A DNA stretch of 64,000 nucleotides, taken from positions 744,001-808,000 of the forward strand of contig NZ_RCNS01000002.1 in NCBI RefSeq assembly GCF_009725995.1, given 5' to 3'. The notes beneath the pieces were generated by a model, which saw only the letters and a list, made by a program, of their open reading frames with translations, was not told where the DNA came from and ran no database searches. Position numbers and translations under genes: made by a program. How positions within the stretch are numbered: the first letter of the stretch is position 1; each line of letters starts with the position of its first letter. Shown piece by piece: positions 43,378 to 52,853 of the stretch. The stretch comes from Zobellia laminariae (GTDB taxonomy: Bacteria > Bacteroidota > Bacteroidia > Flavobacteriales > Flavobacteriaceae).

Positions 43378-45876
43378 TTAACCTTCCATCTCATCTTCTC
43401 CGCCACCATTTTCGTTACCGCCTTTGCCTTGCTTACGGTTATTTTCTTTAGTTTGATTTATTCTATAACGAAGGGATAAGGTAATAGACCTAGGTCTAAA
43501 CTGAAATTCACTTCTTGAAGTAAAATCATCCGATACGGTATAAGACTGCCTTTTTCTTGAGTTAAGAAGATCACTCACGTTTAAAGACAGTGTACCCTTA
43601 TCTTTCATAATATCTTTGCTGAACGCCAAGTTTAGCGAAAGCATTCCTTTTGTTTCGGTTTGTGAATTTTGACGTGGGCCCATATAAAATGCATTGGTCT
43701 GCCATTCTATCTTTTTAGGTAAACTTACTTTAGAGCTAAAGCGAGCGAACCAACTTGTATTATTTGTACCGTAATCCGTACCATTATGTTCACCTTCGCT
43801 GGAAAATTTAAAGAAGTTGACACTACCGTTCAAGCGCAACCATTTTTTTGGATTATAAAGAACACCAGCTTCAGCACCTATTCTTTCGTTAGAAGATAGG
43901 TTAATGGGTAGTGATCTAATAATTCGTACGCTATCCGTAGTAACTTGTCCTGTAGCTTCCTGAATGTATTCAAAAGAGTTAGTTTCCCGCTTATAATAGA
44001 CGGAAGATGTTAGGGTAAGCTTATCCCATCGTTTTAGATAACCTAAATCGAATGAATTAGAATATGCAGGATCTAAATCCGGATTTCCTTGAAAAATATT
44101 AGCTCTACTAGATCTAGAAGGAAACGGGTTTATGAACCGCCCTCTTGGCCTATTGATTCTACGATTGTAACCGAGGGATATGTTTTCCATTTCGCCAATT
44201 TCGAATATGAAATTTAGGGTAGGGAATAGGCCTAGGTAATTTTTGTCAAAATTAAGATCTACGTCTTCTCCTAGTGCCTCTTCAACTGCGGAGGTATCAT
44301 AGTCAGAGGTCACCTCCCCTTTAAGCTGTGTATTCTCTAACCGTAATCCAGCTAGGAAAGAAAACTTACCAAATTTATTGCCATACTGAGTGTAGACGGC
44401 ATTTACGTTCTCTTCGTATTTAAATTTGTTCGTTAGGTCTTCATTGGTAACAAAAAGTCCTGTTGCCCTATTTAGAGAATCTAGTTTGTAGTCGGTAACT
44501 TCTTTGTCAAAGGTGCCTCTGTAACCTGCTTCAAACTGTGCATCACCTATGGGGAGTACATAATCTGCCTGTACTAGATATTCATCTTCAATTTCATTTT
44601 GATAAACACTCTCCAACGTGTTTAAGCTTAAATTAGGAAAGGTATTGTTATCGTCAATTGTTGAATTTTCTACTTCGTCTCCATTTGAATATTGTAAATC
44701 TACCGTTAGTTTCTGTCCGTCATCATCAATATTATTCATATAGTTTAAGGAGAACTGATAGTTTTCTTCATCTTCTAGTTCAATCTCTTCTCTAAAACTC
44801 TGTCTGGTAAGTAAGCCATTTTCAAAGTAGTTACTGTAATTCTCTGTTAAATCATCACCGTCTTGGAAACGCATAAAGAAACTTCCCGTTATGGATGATT
44901 TTTCAGTTATAAAGTACTCAACGCCAAAGTTGTTATTAAGCCCCTTACTTCTTCTAGTGTAATCTCTATCTTCGTTGATTTGCCCGTATTGACCATTAGT
45001 ATACGAGTTTTCATAAAAGGCATTTCCGGGAGAATCATTATATCTGTAGCCAAGAGTATTGAAAATATTAAACTTATCTGTTCTTAAATTCGCATTTACA
45101 GAAATACCGCTCTGACCGGGGTAGCCAATATTTACATTTACAGAACCATTAAAGCCTAATGTTTTTTCGCGTTTAAGAACGATGTTAAGGATACCTGCTG
45201 TACCTTCTGCGTCATAACGGGCAGAAGGACTGGTGATTACCTCAACCTTTTCTATAGCATCTGCGGGAAGTTCTCGTAAAGCATCTGTAGAGCCAAAACC
45301 GGCCAAGGCCGAAGGTTTTCCGTTAATAAGAATCCTAACGTTCTCATTGCCTCGCAAGCTAATAGCACCTTCTACATCAACATTTACGGAAGGAACGTTG
45401 TTTAAGGCATCACTAATAGTAGCTCCACTAGTGGTAAGGTCTTTACCTATATTATAGATTTTTTTATCAAGGCGAACTTCAACCGTGGTTTTTTCGCCAA
45501 CCACTTCTACGCCTTCTAGTTGCGAGACATCTAGCGCAAGTTTTACAATTCCAAGATCTGTAGATTTGCTTAGTAGCTGATTTGGTAGTTTATACGTTTT
45601 ATAGGAGATGTATTCAATACTAACATTGTATTTCCCGGGGAGAGCCTCAACTTCAAATTCCCCGTCAATATTTGTAATTCCACCGGTAACCTTTTCAGGA
45701 TTGTCTACACTATGAAGTACAAGGGTGGCGTATTCTAAAGGCTGCCCGTCATCTTGATCTAAAACCGTTCCGGTAATTTTAATAGGCTGTTGTTCTTGAC
45801 CTTGGGGCCTCTGTGGCCGTTGTGCGAATGTATTTATCGATAACAGTAACAGGGCAATCAAGAACGGTATTTTCAT
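43378..45876 (-). CDS. TonB-dependent receptor-like outer-membrane beta-barrel protein
   Basis: This 832-residue protein has a signal peptide (MKIPFLIALLLLSINTFAQ), an N-terminal carboxypeptidase-regulatory-like domain (about 30-115, ITGTVLDQDDGQPLEYATL), a plug domain (about 125-225, SISLRGNENVRILING-like sequence) and a large beta-barrel of the OMP_b-brl_3 type. The tail is Gly/Glu/Asn-rich (GKGGNENGGGEDEMEG). No TonB box is obvious and no SusD partner lies near. It probably imports or surface-handles an unknown ligand. It is co-directional with the preceding gene with a 1-bp gap. Confidence 0.85.
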   Translation of the reverse strand: MKIPFLIALLLLSINTFAQRPQRPQGQEQQPIKITGTVLDQDDGQPLEYATLVLHSVDNPEKVTGGITNIDGEFEVEALPGKYNVSIEYISYKTYKLPNQLLSKSTDLGIVKLALDVSQLEGVEVVGEKTTVEVRLDKKIYNIGKDLTTSGATISDALNNVPSVNVDVEGAISLRGNENVRILINGKPSALAGFGSTDALRELPADAIEKVEVITSPSARYDAEGTAGILNIVLKREKTLGFNGSVNVNIGYPGQSGISVNANLRTDKFNIFNTLGYRYNDSPGNAFYENSYTNGQYGQINEDRDYTRRSKGLNNNFGVEYFITEKSSITGSFFMRFQDGDDLTENYSNYFENGLLTRQSFREEIELEDEENYQFSLNYMNNIDDDGQKLTVDLQYSNGDEVENSTIDDNNTFPNLSLNTLESVYQNEIEDEYLVQADYVLPIGDAQFEAGYRGTFDKEVTDYKLDSLNRATGLFVTNEDLTNKFKYEENVNAVYTQYGNKFGKFSFLAGLRLENTQLKGEVTSDYDTSAVEEALGEDVDLNFDKNYLGLFPTLNFIFEIGEMENISLGYNRRINRPRGRFINPFPSRSSRANIFQGNPDLDPAYSNSFDLGYLKRWDKLTLTSSVYYKRETNSFEYIQEATGQVTTDSVRIIRSLPINLSSNERIGAEAGVLYNPKKWLRLNGSVNFFKFSSEGEHNGTDYGTNNTSWFARFSSKVSLPKKIEWQTNAFYMGPRQNSQTETKGMLSLNLAFSKDIMKDKGTLSLNVSDLLNSRKRQSYTVSDDFTSRSEFQFRPRSITLSLRYRINQTKENNRKQGKGGNENGGGEDEMEG

Positions 45877-45877
45877 G

Positions 45878-46390
45878 TCAATCTTCGGTTTTTTTCTTCT
45901 TTCGTTTTTTCTCTCGTTTCTTTTCTTTCTTGGTCTTCTGTAAGCCTTTCTTTTGCATTGCTACAAAAGCATCGTATTTTTCAATAGGAAGTCCGGCTTT
46001 TAATTCTTCGTCCTGAGATTTTGTAATTTTCTCCATTCCCTCGCGCATTTGCTCAGGAGTAAGTTGAAGAATCTGCATTTCAATTCGTTTTTGCAGATAC
46101 TTTTTTAATACAGAACTCATTACTGCGGACTCAAACTCATTTAGCTCTAAAGCTTCTGCTATACCTGGCATCTCGCCATCAACGATTTGCGCAGCGGTCT
46201 TTGCTTCAGGTTCTTTTGGAGTTTCTTGAACTTGCGGTATAGCGCTACGCTGTCTTCCGTAACCACTATTTCCGTAGCCCCCATTACCATAGCCGTAACC
46301 TCCGCCTCCGTAACCATATTGAGCAACGAGTTCGGGACCTGTGAACATTAGAACAAAAAATAAAATAACGTATGGGATATTGTTTTTCAT
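45878..46390 (-). CDS. secreted Gly/Tyr-rich protein with Lys-rich tail
   Basis: This 170-residue protein has a signal peptide (to about residue 24), a low-complexity Gly/Tyr stretch with YGNGGYG-type repeats (25-50), a helical middle part (65-145) and a strongly basic end (KKREKKRKKKK then TED). I do not recognise the family. Its stop is 1 bp from the receptor start, so the two are one transcriptional unit and probably act together in the envelope. Confidence 0.75.
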   Translation of the reverse strand: MKNNIPYVILFFVLMFTGPELVAQYGYGGGGYGYGNGGYGNSGYGRQRSAIPQVQETPKEPEAKTAAQIVDGEMPGIAEALELNEFESAVMSSVLKKYLQKRIEMQILQLTPEQMREGMEKITKSQDEELKAGLPIEKYDAFVAMQKKGLQKTKKEKKREKKRKKKKTED

Positions 46391-46429
46391 GACGATATCA
46401 GTTTATAGGATTGTGTTTTGTATAAATGG

Positions 46430-46480
46430 TTTAACCTGTCATGGTTAAAGCTTTGTTAAAATGAAATAGCAACAAATGTA
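46430..46480 (-). promoter_or_regulatory. promoter and inverted repeat upstream of the Gly/Tyr-rich gene
   Basis: The -7 box TACATTTG (plus-strand CAAATGTA, 46473-46480) is followed downstream on the minus strand by a perfect 7-bp inverted repeat TTTAACC/GGTTAAA (46430-46449, 6-nt loop) in the predicted leader. An operator or leader hairpin is possible. Confidence 0.4.
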
Positions 46481-46512
46481 CCAAATTATTAAAGAGGGGA
46501 TACTAATAAAAT

Positions 46513-46556
46513 AAAAGAGAGCATTCACTTGGTTTTCAAGTGAATGCTCTCTTTTT
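46513..46556 (-). terminator. terminator of the prfB-arsC unit
   Basis: Long perfect stem AAAGAGAGCATTCACTTG / CAAGTGAATGCTCTCTTT with a 5-nt loop and flanking A and T runs, 36 bp past the arsC stop. Confidence 0.85.
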
Positions 46557-46591
46557 ATATGTTGATTTTCAAGAAAAATAATGTATTTACA

Positions 46592-46933
46592 TTAAATGAT
46601 ATCATCAATTAAATTAACGGGTCTGCCAATAACAGCTTTGCCATTGTTGACTACAATAGGTCTTTCAATCAATTTTGGATGCAGAATCATAGCATCTAAA
46701 ACTTCTTCATGAGAAAGGAGTTTTCCTCTAAAATTATCCTTCCAGATCTGTTCATTTTTACGAACAAGCATTTCTGGAGTAATTCCTAGGCAGTCTAAAA
46801 CACTACGGAGTTCTTCCTTAGAAGGGACTTCTTCTAAGTACTTAATGACTTCAAACTCTTTCCCGGATTTTTCAAGTAACTGTAATCCTTCACGGGATTT
46901 TTGACATCTTGGATTGTGATAGATTTTAATCAT
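46592..46933 (-). CDS. arsC: ArsC/Spx family arsenate reductase-like protein
   Basis: This 113-residue thioredoxin-fold protein has the ArsC active site NPRC10QKSR and the later conserved IERPIVV and IGRP. It fits glutaredoxin-linked arsenate reductases. In many Bacteroidota such proteins lie outside arsenic operons and their substrate is untested; no ars transporter is present here. It is 42 bp after prfB on the same strand. Confidence 0.85.
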   Translation of the reverse strand: MIKIYHNPRCQKSREGLQLLEKSGKEFEVIKYLEEVPSKEELRSVLDCLGITPEMLVRKNEQIWKDNFRGKLLSHEEVLDAMILHPKLIERPIVVNNGKAVIGRPVNLIDDII

Positions 46934-46975
46934 TTTGCAATTTAATTGTAATTTTCATTTATCTAAAAGTAAGGC

Positions 46976-48077
46976 CTATTCTTCATCTTTTTGACCCATC
47001 ATCATTAGGAAGGCCTTTAAAAAAGCATCTATATCGCCATCCATAACAGCATCTACATTGCCCGTTTCTTCAGCAGTCCGCACATCTTTTATCAATTTAT
47101 AAGGGTGCATGACATAGTTACGGATTTGTGAACCCCACTCAATTTTCATTTTTGAAGATTCTATTTCCTGGCGCGCTTCCATTTTTTTCCGAAGCTCTAT
47201 TTCATACAACTGAGACTTTAGCATTTTCATGGCCGTAGCCCTGTTATCATGCTGGCTTCTAGAATCTGAACAAGAAATTTGTATGCCTGTAGGATGGTGA
47301 ACCAATTGAACTTTAGTTTCAACCTTGTTTACGTTTTGACCACCGGCACCACTTGAACGTGCTGTTGTAATGGTGATATCTGCAGGGTTAACATCAATTT
47401 CAATACTGTCATCAACAAGAGGATACACATAAACGGATGCAAACGAAGTATGGCGTTTGGCATTACTGTCAAACGGAGAAATACGAACCAATCTATGTAC
47501 GCCGTTTTCTCCTTTAAGCCATCCAAAAGCAAAATCGCCATCAATCTCTAGAGTAACCGTTTTTATACCAGCAACATCTCCTTCTTGATAGTTGAGTTCT
47601 TTTACTTTGTATTTGTTCTTTTCGGCCCACATCATGTACATACGCATGAGCATGGAGGCCCAATCGCAACTTTCGGTACCACCGGCACCAGCTGTAATTT
47701 GTAGAACGGCAGGAAGTTCATCACCTTCCTCAGAAAGCATGTTCTTGAATTCTAGCTTCTCTAACTGGCTCAGTGCTTTATCATACTGAGCGGTTACTTC
47801 TGCTTCGTTATCTTCTCCTTCTTGTTGAAATTCTAATAAAATTTCTACGTCATCAACCAGTGTTTTGGCAGCGTTGTAATCATCTACCCACTGTTTTTTA
47901 GACTGTATGAATTTCATATGTGCCTGGGCTTCCTGTGGATTATCCCAGAAATCAGGAGCTAAAGTTTTCTCCTGTTCATTTTCTATTTCAATAAGTTTGG
48001 CATCAACGTCAAAGATACCTCCTTAACGCGCCAAGGCGTTCTTGTAGACCTTTAAATAGGTCTGTGGTAATTGTCAT
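46976..48077 (-). CDS. prfB: peptide chain release factor 2 (programmed +1 frameshift)
   Basis: The uninterrupted frame covers only 313 residues, but an ATG at 48077 opens a 22-codon segment ([22 protein letters not shown]) ending at an in-frame TGA (48011-48009). A +1 shift there joins the rest, giving 366 residues, the normal RF2 length. The SPF tripeptide ([11 protein letters not shown], recognises UGA) and GGQ motif ([11 protein letters not shown]) are both present, so it is RF2. The frameshift provides autoregulation by RF2 level. arsC follows. Confidence 0.95.
48008..48023 (-). promoter_or_regulatory. prfB programmed frameshift site
   Basis: On the minus strand a Shine-Dalgarno-like AGGAGG (48023-48018) is followed after 3 bases by CTTTGAC (48014-48008), the classic bacterial prfB slip-and-stop sequence. 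Confidence 0.93.
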
Positions 48078-48094
48078 TTTATTCTATTTTCAAA

Positions 48095-48102
48095 CAAAAA
48101 TA
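48095..48102 (-). promoter_or_regulatory. -7 box of prfB
   Basis: Plus-strand CAAAAATA reads TATTTTTG on the minus strand, 17 bp before the ATG. Confidence 0.55.
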
Positions 48103-48173
48103 CTACTCTTTTTGATCTATTCTGTAGTTAATGATTGAATGTTTACATGGTTAGAGTAACTGCATTTTAAAAT

Positions 48174-49031
48174 CTATTGTTGGCTTTGGCTGCTAACTAC
48201 TACAGAATGAACGGTTTCGTTATTGCCAGTAGAGTATACTACCCCTTTTAGTGGAGAACAGTCATTATAATCTTTGCCATCGGCTATTTTTATATGAGAT
48301 GTGCCGGCTAAAATATCATTTGTAACATCAAAACCAATCCAACCCACAAAGGGCACATAAGCTTCTGCCCAAGCGTGCATCTGTGCATCTCCAAAATAAC
48401 CGTTGTCTTGATGCAAATATCCTGAGACATAACGAGTAGGTATACTATTTAATCTAGCGAAAGCGCAAAATAGGTGAGTGAAGTCTTGGCAAACGCCTTG
48501 GCGTATATTAAGTAATTCGTTTAGTTTGGTGTATACATCCGTAGCTTCTGTATTAAATTTAATATAGCTATGAACAGAACTATTTAAGGACTGAAGGTTT
48601 TCAAATATCGACTTAGTAGCGTTGAATGAAAATAGGTGTCTATATTCTTTAGGAATACGAGTGTAGTCTGTTGTTTTTAAATAGGTGTCATGGTCTACCT
48701 TAAAACCTAATTCTTGAAGTTTTTGAAATGATTTAGATATATCTTTCTCTAAATCAAAGTCAAACGGATTAATTTCTTTCTTTATTAATTTAAAATTAGC
48801 CTCAAAAGAAATGTGTTTAAACGCGCATGTGGGGTGAATTCTTATCGTTTTAAAACCATATCCGTTTATAGAAAATTCAGTTTTAGCGTTTAATGAGTTA
48901 TTAAAATCTATACTAATGAATTGTTGTGAGTCGTTCTCTTCGGGTATTATAAGAAATTGCCAATATGCCTCGCGGACAGATTTTTCATAAGTGTTTTCTG
49001 CTTTGTAAGAAATTGAATATTCTAAGGACAT
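48174..49031 (-). CDS. transglutaminase-like protein (cysteine protease/amidase fold)
   Basis: This 285-residue protein has an N-terminal beta-rich half of the transglutaminase N-terminal type and a C-terminal transglutaminase core with Cys in RQGVCQDFTHLF, His in QMHAWAEAY and Asp in GFDVTND, the full triad. It is the last gene of a three-gene unit with the alpha-E and ATP-grasp genes. That set is conserved in many bacteria and has been predicted to build and process a peptide or amide modification; the product is not known. Confidence 0.88.
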   Translation of the reverse strand: MSLEYSISYKAENTYEKSVREAYWQFLIIPEENDSQQFISIDFNNSLNAKTEFSINGYGFKTIRIHPTCAFKHISFEANFKLIKKEINPFDFDLEKDISKSFQKLQELGFKVDHDTYLKTTDYTRIPKEYRHLFSFNATKSIFENLQSLNSSVHSYIKFNTEATDVYTKLNELLNIRQGVCQDFTHLFCAFARLNSIPTRYVSGYLHQDNGYFGDAQMHAWAEAYVPFVGWIGFDVTNDILAGTSHIKIADGKDYNDCSPLKGVVYSTGNNETVHSVVVSSQSQQ

Positions 49032-49106
49032 TCGTTAAGTATGCGTTCGTTAGGTTTGACAAAAAAGGGATAAACTTTGTACGATAATAGCATTGGAATA
49101 TAAGGT

Positions 49107-50054
49107 TTAATAACTAAAAAACTCTTTCTCCATTTTTTGACTGATTTCATAAAGATGTGTCAACGTACTATTAATTATCAATTGAATATCACTTTCAATA
49201 TCTTCCATAGATTTAAATTCATACTCTGCCCTGACTTTCCCGACTAGAAATGAAGTAGAGTCTCTATCATGCATTCTATTGTTATCCAGGATTTTTATGT
49301 GCTTACATATCTGGTTTAAACTGTTCATTATAGACCGTGGACAATTTGGATTAAGAATAAGGAACTCTAGAGTGGAGATACTTGTGGGTGTTTTTTTGTA
49401 ATGTCTACGCATCATATCATAAGACTCTGTACATTTTAATAAGGTGGTCCATTCAAAGCTATTTTTAAATTTATCGCCATAACTACCTTGAGCTTTTAGT
49501 GCATCATTATACTTAGAACTAATGATTCGCATAACCTGTGTTGCCCGTTCTATATTCGCCCCCATTATGATGATTGCATAAATTTCGTCGTGCATAAGAG
49601 TACTGCGCACTTTTCCCCTTAAGATTGCTGACATTTCTGTTACATTCCTGGTAAAATCATCAAGGCCATTTTTTGTATAAACTTCAGCGTCATAGTTAGC
49701 TATAAAGTGGTAAAATTTATTGATGGATTCGTAAAGTTCCGTAGAAATTAAATCTCTAGCGCTATTAGCATTTTCTCGTGAATTTCTAACATTGTTAAGT
49801 ATGGAAGAAGGGTAATTAGGGTCTAGTCCAATTTTATATAAAACTTCAGTCTCGTTAAGTTCCTCTTCCTTGTCTGCCGCTGGGTCGCCTACTAAAGTTA
49901 GCATTGAGCGAAGAACAAATTGTCTTGATTGAGATATTTGGTTGGGGGCGTCAAGAGATGAAAAGTAATTTACTCTAAGGTACCTCGCAATATGTTCTGA
50001 ACGTTCTATATATCTTCCCATCCAAAATAGGTTATTGGCAACTCTTGCTAGCAT
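49107..50054 (-). CDS. alpha-E domain protein
   Basis: This 315-residue all-helical protein starts MLARVANNLFWMGRYIERSEHIARYLRV, the conserved opening of the alpha-E family, with further matches such as GANIERATQVMRII. Alpha-E proteins occur almost only beside circularly permuted ATP-grasp genes, as here (68 bp from one). No catalytic activity is known. It sits between the ATP-grasp and transglutaminase genes. Confidence 0.9.
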   Translation of the reverse strand: MLARVANNLFWMGRYIERSEHIARYLRVNYFSSLDAPNQISQSRQFVLRSMLTLVGDPAADKEEELNETEVLYKIGLDPNYPSSILNNVRNSRENANSARDLISTELYESINKFYHFIANYDAEVYTKNGLDDFTRNVTEMSAILRGKVRSTLMHDEIYAIIIMGANIERATQVMRIISSKYNDALKAQGSYGDKFKNSFEWTTLLKCTESYDMMRRHYKKTPTSISTLEFLILNPNCPRSIMNSLNQICKHIKILDNNRMHDRDSTSFLVGKVRAEYEFKSMEDIESDIQLIINSTLTHLYEISQKMEKEFFSY

Positions 50055-50122
50055 AGGTCTTATTTAATAGTTAGTGTTCTTTTCTTTGGTTGTTTCCTAT
50101 ATAATGGGATTCTGATATTCTA

Positions 50123-51586
50123 CTAGGTTTTTAATACCCAAGTGTCTTTAGACCCACCACCTTGAGAAGAGTTTACAATCAAGTTCCCTCTTTTTAGGGC
50201 TACTCTCGTTAATCCACCTTTTAGAACAAATTCTTTATCTTTTCCTAATACTGTAAAAACTCTAAGGTCAACATGGCGTTGTTCAAAAGATTCGGTTTCA
50301 TCTATATATGTAGGGTGTACAGAAAGAGACATGATTGGTTGGGCAACATATTTTCTGGGGCTCAAAAGTATCTCGGCCTTTACCACTTCAATTTCTTTAT
50401 CACTTAATCGGTTTCCAATAGATATACCATAACCGCCTGCTTCATCTACGGGTTTAATAACCAAATTTTTTATATTGTTGAGAACATACCTCAGTTCTTT
50501 GGGTCTGCTGCAGTGGTAGGTTTTTACATTGTTTAAAATAGGCTCCTCGTTTAGGTAATACTTAATTATTTCTGGCATGTAAGTATAGATGGCCTTATCA
50601 TCTGCAACACCGGTGCCTGGTGCATTAGCCAAGGTTACATTACCTTTTTTGTAAGCGGCAAAAAGGCCTGGCACGCCAAGGACAGAATCTGGATTGAATT
50701 CTAATGGATCTATAAATGCATCATCTACCCTACGGTATATAACATCAACCTTTTGAGGGCCTTTTATAGTTTTCATATAGACAAAATCGTTTTCTACAAA
50801 AAGATCTCTACCTTCCACGAGTTCAACTCCCATAGTTTTTGCTAAATAAGAATGCTCATAAAAAGCAGAATTGTACATACCTGGAGTAATAACTACAACG
50901 TTAGGCACGTCTACACCTTTGGGTTTAACGGTTTCAAGTAAGTCCAGAAGGTTTTCGGCATAATTGGTGACCGAATAAGTTTTGTAATGGTCAAATACGC
51001 CAAATAGGGCTCTTTTTAAGGCAGTACGATTACAGATAACATAGCTCACACCACTTGGGCATCTTATATTATCTTCAAGCACATAATATTGACCATCACT
51101 ATGTTTAATCACATCAGTACCTGAAATATGGTTATAAATACCTCCAGGAGGATCTAAATTTACCATTTGATCCAAATAGTTAGCAGAGGAGCTTATGAGG
51201 TCCATGGGAACTATACCCTCTTTTATAATATTTTTATCATGATAAATATCCCATAAAAAAAGGTTTAATGCCTTACTTCTTTGGATGCACCCAGATTCAA
51301 TTATTTCCCATTCTTCCGGCGGGATTATTCTAGGGAAAAGATCAAATGGAAAAATCTTCTCCTTGGTTTTTTTTTTATCATATACTTGAAAAGTAATTCC
51401 TTGGTTGAAGAACGACGATTTTGCCTTTTCGTTTAGATTAACATATTCACTAATAGAGTGCCCGCCGTAGAGTTCAAATAGTTTAGAATATACTTCTTTT
51501 ACTTGCCCTTCTTGATCAAAGATTTCGTCGAATAAAACGGGGTTTCTTTGGTAGGATGAAAAAATCTGATTTTCTAAGTTTACCAT
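50123..51586 (-). CDS. circularly permuted type 2 ATP-grasp protein
   Basis: The protein is 487 residues from the ATG at 51586; an upstream TTG at 51622 would add 12 residues and is not needed. Matches to the CPT2 ATP-grasp family include DVIYRRVDDAFIDPLEF, LVIKPVDEAGGYGISIG, HVDLRVFTVLG and GGLTRVALKRGNLIVNSSQGGGSKDTWVL. Such proteins are expected to form amide bonds using ATP. First gene of the unit with alpha-E and transglutaminase genes; the peptide or substrate is unknown. Confidence 0.9.
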   Translation of the reverse strand: MVNLENQIFSSYQRNPVLFDEIFDQEGQVKEVYSKLFELYGGHSISEYVNLNEKAKSSFFNQGITFQVYDKKKTKEKIFPFDLFPRIIPPEEWEIIESGCIQRSKALNLFLWDIYHDKNIIKEGIVPMDLISSSANYLDQMVNLDPPGGIYNHISGTDVIKHSDGQYYVLEDNIRCPSGVSYVICNRTALKRALFGVFDHYKTYSVTNYAENLLDLLETVKPKGVDVPNVVVITPGMYNSAFYEHSYLAKTMGVELVEGRDLFVENDFVYMKTIKGPQKVDVIYRRVDDAFIDPLEFNPDSVLGVPGLFAAYKKGNVTLANAPGTGVADDKAIYTYMPEIIKYYLNEEPILNNVKTYHCSRPKELRYVLNNIKNLVIKPVDEAGGYGISIGNRLSDKEIEVVKAEILLSPRKYVAQPIMSLSVHPTYIDETESFEQRHVDLRVFTVLGKDKEFVLKGGLTRVALKRGNLIVNSSQGGGSKDTWVLKT

Positions 51587-51830
51587 AGTATATTTGTTTG
51601 TACTTAAGGTATAAATTTTCAATATCCTGAATAGAAAGAATTACATAATAATCGAAATATTAATTTACCATTTATGTAAAAAAACGGAGGTTGTTTGTCA
51701 TATTTCTTGTCAAAAAGAGAAAAATCGCCCTGTTTTGTGTGTAATTGGTCATTTATGATATGTAATTGATATAGTCTATGTTATCTAGTTTAACCTGAGC
51801 TTTTATAGTTCAATTATTAAAAATTATTAC

Positions 51831-52853
51831 ATGCAGATTAATCTTATAAGTGATACAGTAACTAAACCTACCCAAGAAATGTTAGCGGCCATGATGTCTG
51901 CAAAAGTGGGGGATGACGTGTTTAAAGCGGACCCGACGGTAAATGCTCTTGAAGAAAAAGTGGCTAAAATGTTCGGTAAGGAAGCAGCCCTTTTTTTTCC
52001 TTCTGGAACTATGGCAAACCAGACAGGTATAAAGTTACATACACAACCGGGTGACCAATTAATTTGTGATAAATATGCACATGTTTATAATTATGAAGGT
52101 GGAGGCGTCAGTTTTAATAGTGGGGTGTCATGTAAATTGATAGATGGGCATAGGGGAATGGTTACGGCAGAGCAAGTAGAGGCGGCTATTAATCCACCAG
52201 ATTTTTATCACAGTCCATTAACGTCATTAGTTTGTATAGAAAATACTACAAATAAAGGAGGTGGCGCCTGTTGGGACATAGAAGAACTAAAGAAGATAAA
52301 AGAGGTCTGTAAAAAACATAATTTGGCTTACCATCTTGATGGTGCTCGTTTGTGGAATGCCTTGGTTCAAAAAAACGAAAATCCCTTAGCTTATGGGGAG
52401 TTGTTTGATACTATTAGTGTTTGTTTAAGTAAAGGTCTGGGTTGCCCGGTAGGTTCTGTTTTGGTGGGTAGCAAAGAGCTAATGGAGAAAGCACTTCGTA
52501 TTCGTAAAATATTTGGAGGAGGAATGCGTCAAGCAGGTTTTCTTGCCGCGGCAGGTATTTATGCGCTTGATCATCATGTGGAGCGTTTGGCTGAAGATCA
52601 TAAAAAAGCACGAGAGATAGGGGAGGTGTTACAAAATCTATCCTATATAAAGCGTGTTGAACCTATCGAAACCAATATCATAATTTTCGAAATTGACGAA
52701 AATGTCGTGACCGGAGATATTTTCGTAGAAAAACTAAAAGAGCACGATATCCTTATTATAGGTATGGGGCAGGGAAAACTCCGTATCGTTACCCATTTGG
52801 ATTATACCAATACAATGCATGAAAAGCTTTTGAAAATATTAAAAAAGTTATAG
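51831..52853 (+). CDS. low-specificity L-threonine aldolase
   Basis: This 340-residue fold type I PLP enzyme has the Schiff-base Lys in SVCLSKGLGCPVGSVL and the helix LIHLDG-like segment YHLDGARLWNA (Asp for PLP ring nitrogen). The opening INLISDTVTKPTQEM is typical of GLY1/LtaE. It cleaves threonine or allo-threonine to glycine and acetaldehyde. It is divergent from the ATP-grasp gene and tail-overlaps the DUF1508 gene by 6 bp. The stretch 51587-51830 is AT-rich with no gene seen. Confidence 0.92.
   Translation: MQINLISDTVTKPTQEMLAAMMSAKVGDDVFKADPTVNALEEKVAKMFGKEAALFFPSGTMANQTGIKLHTQPGDQLICDKYAHVYNYEGGGVSFNSGVSCKLIDGHRGMVTAEQVEAAINPPDFYHSPLTSLVCIENTTNKGGGACWDIEELKKIKEVCKKHNLAYHLDGARLWNALVQKNENPLAYGELFDTISVCLSKGLGCPVGSVLVGSKELMEKALRIRKIFGGGMRQAGFLAAAGIYALDHHVERLAEDHKKAREIGEVLQNLSYIKRVEPIETNIIIFEIDENVVTGDIFVEKLKEHDILIIGMGQGKLRIVTHLDYTNTMHEKLLKILKKL

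Noticed and set aside
47329..47917. prfB as a short 313-residue gene or a truncated pseudogene
   Set aside because: A standard programmed frameshift site restores the normal full length.
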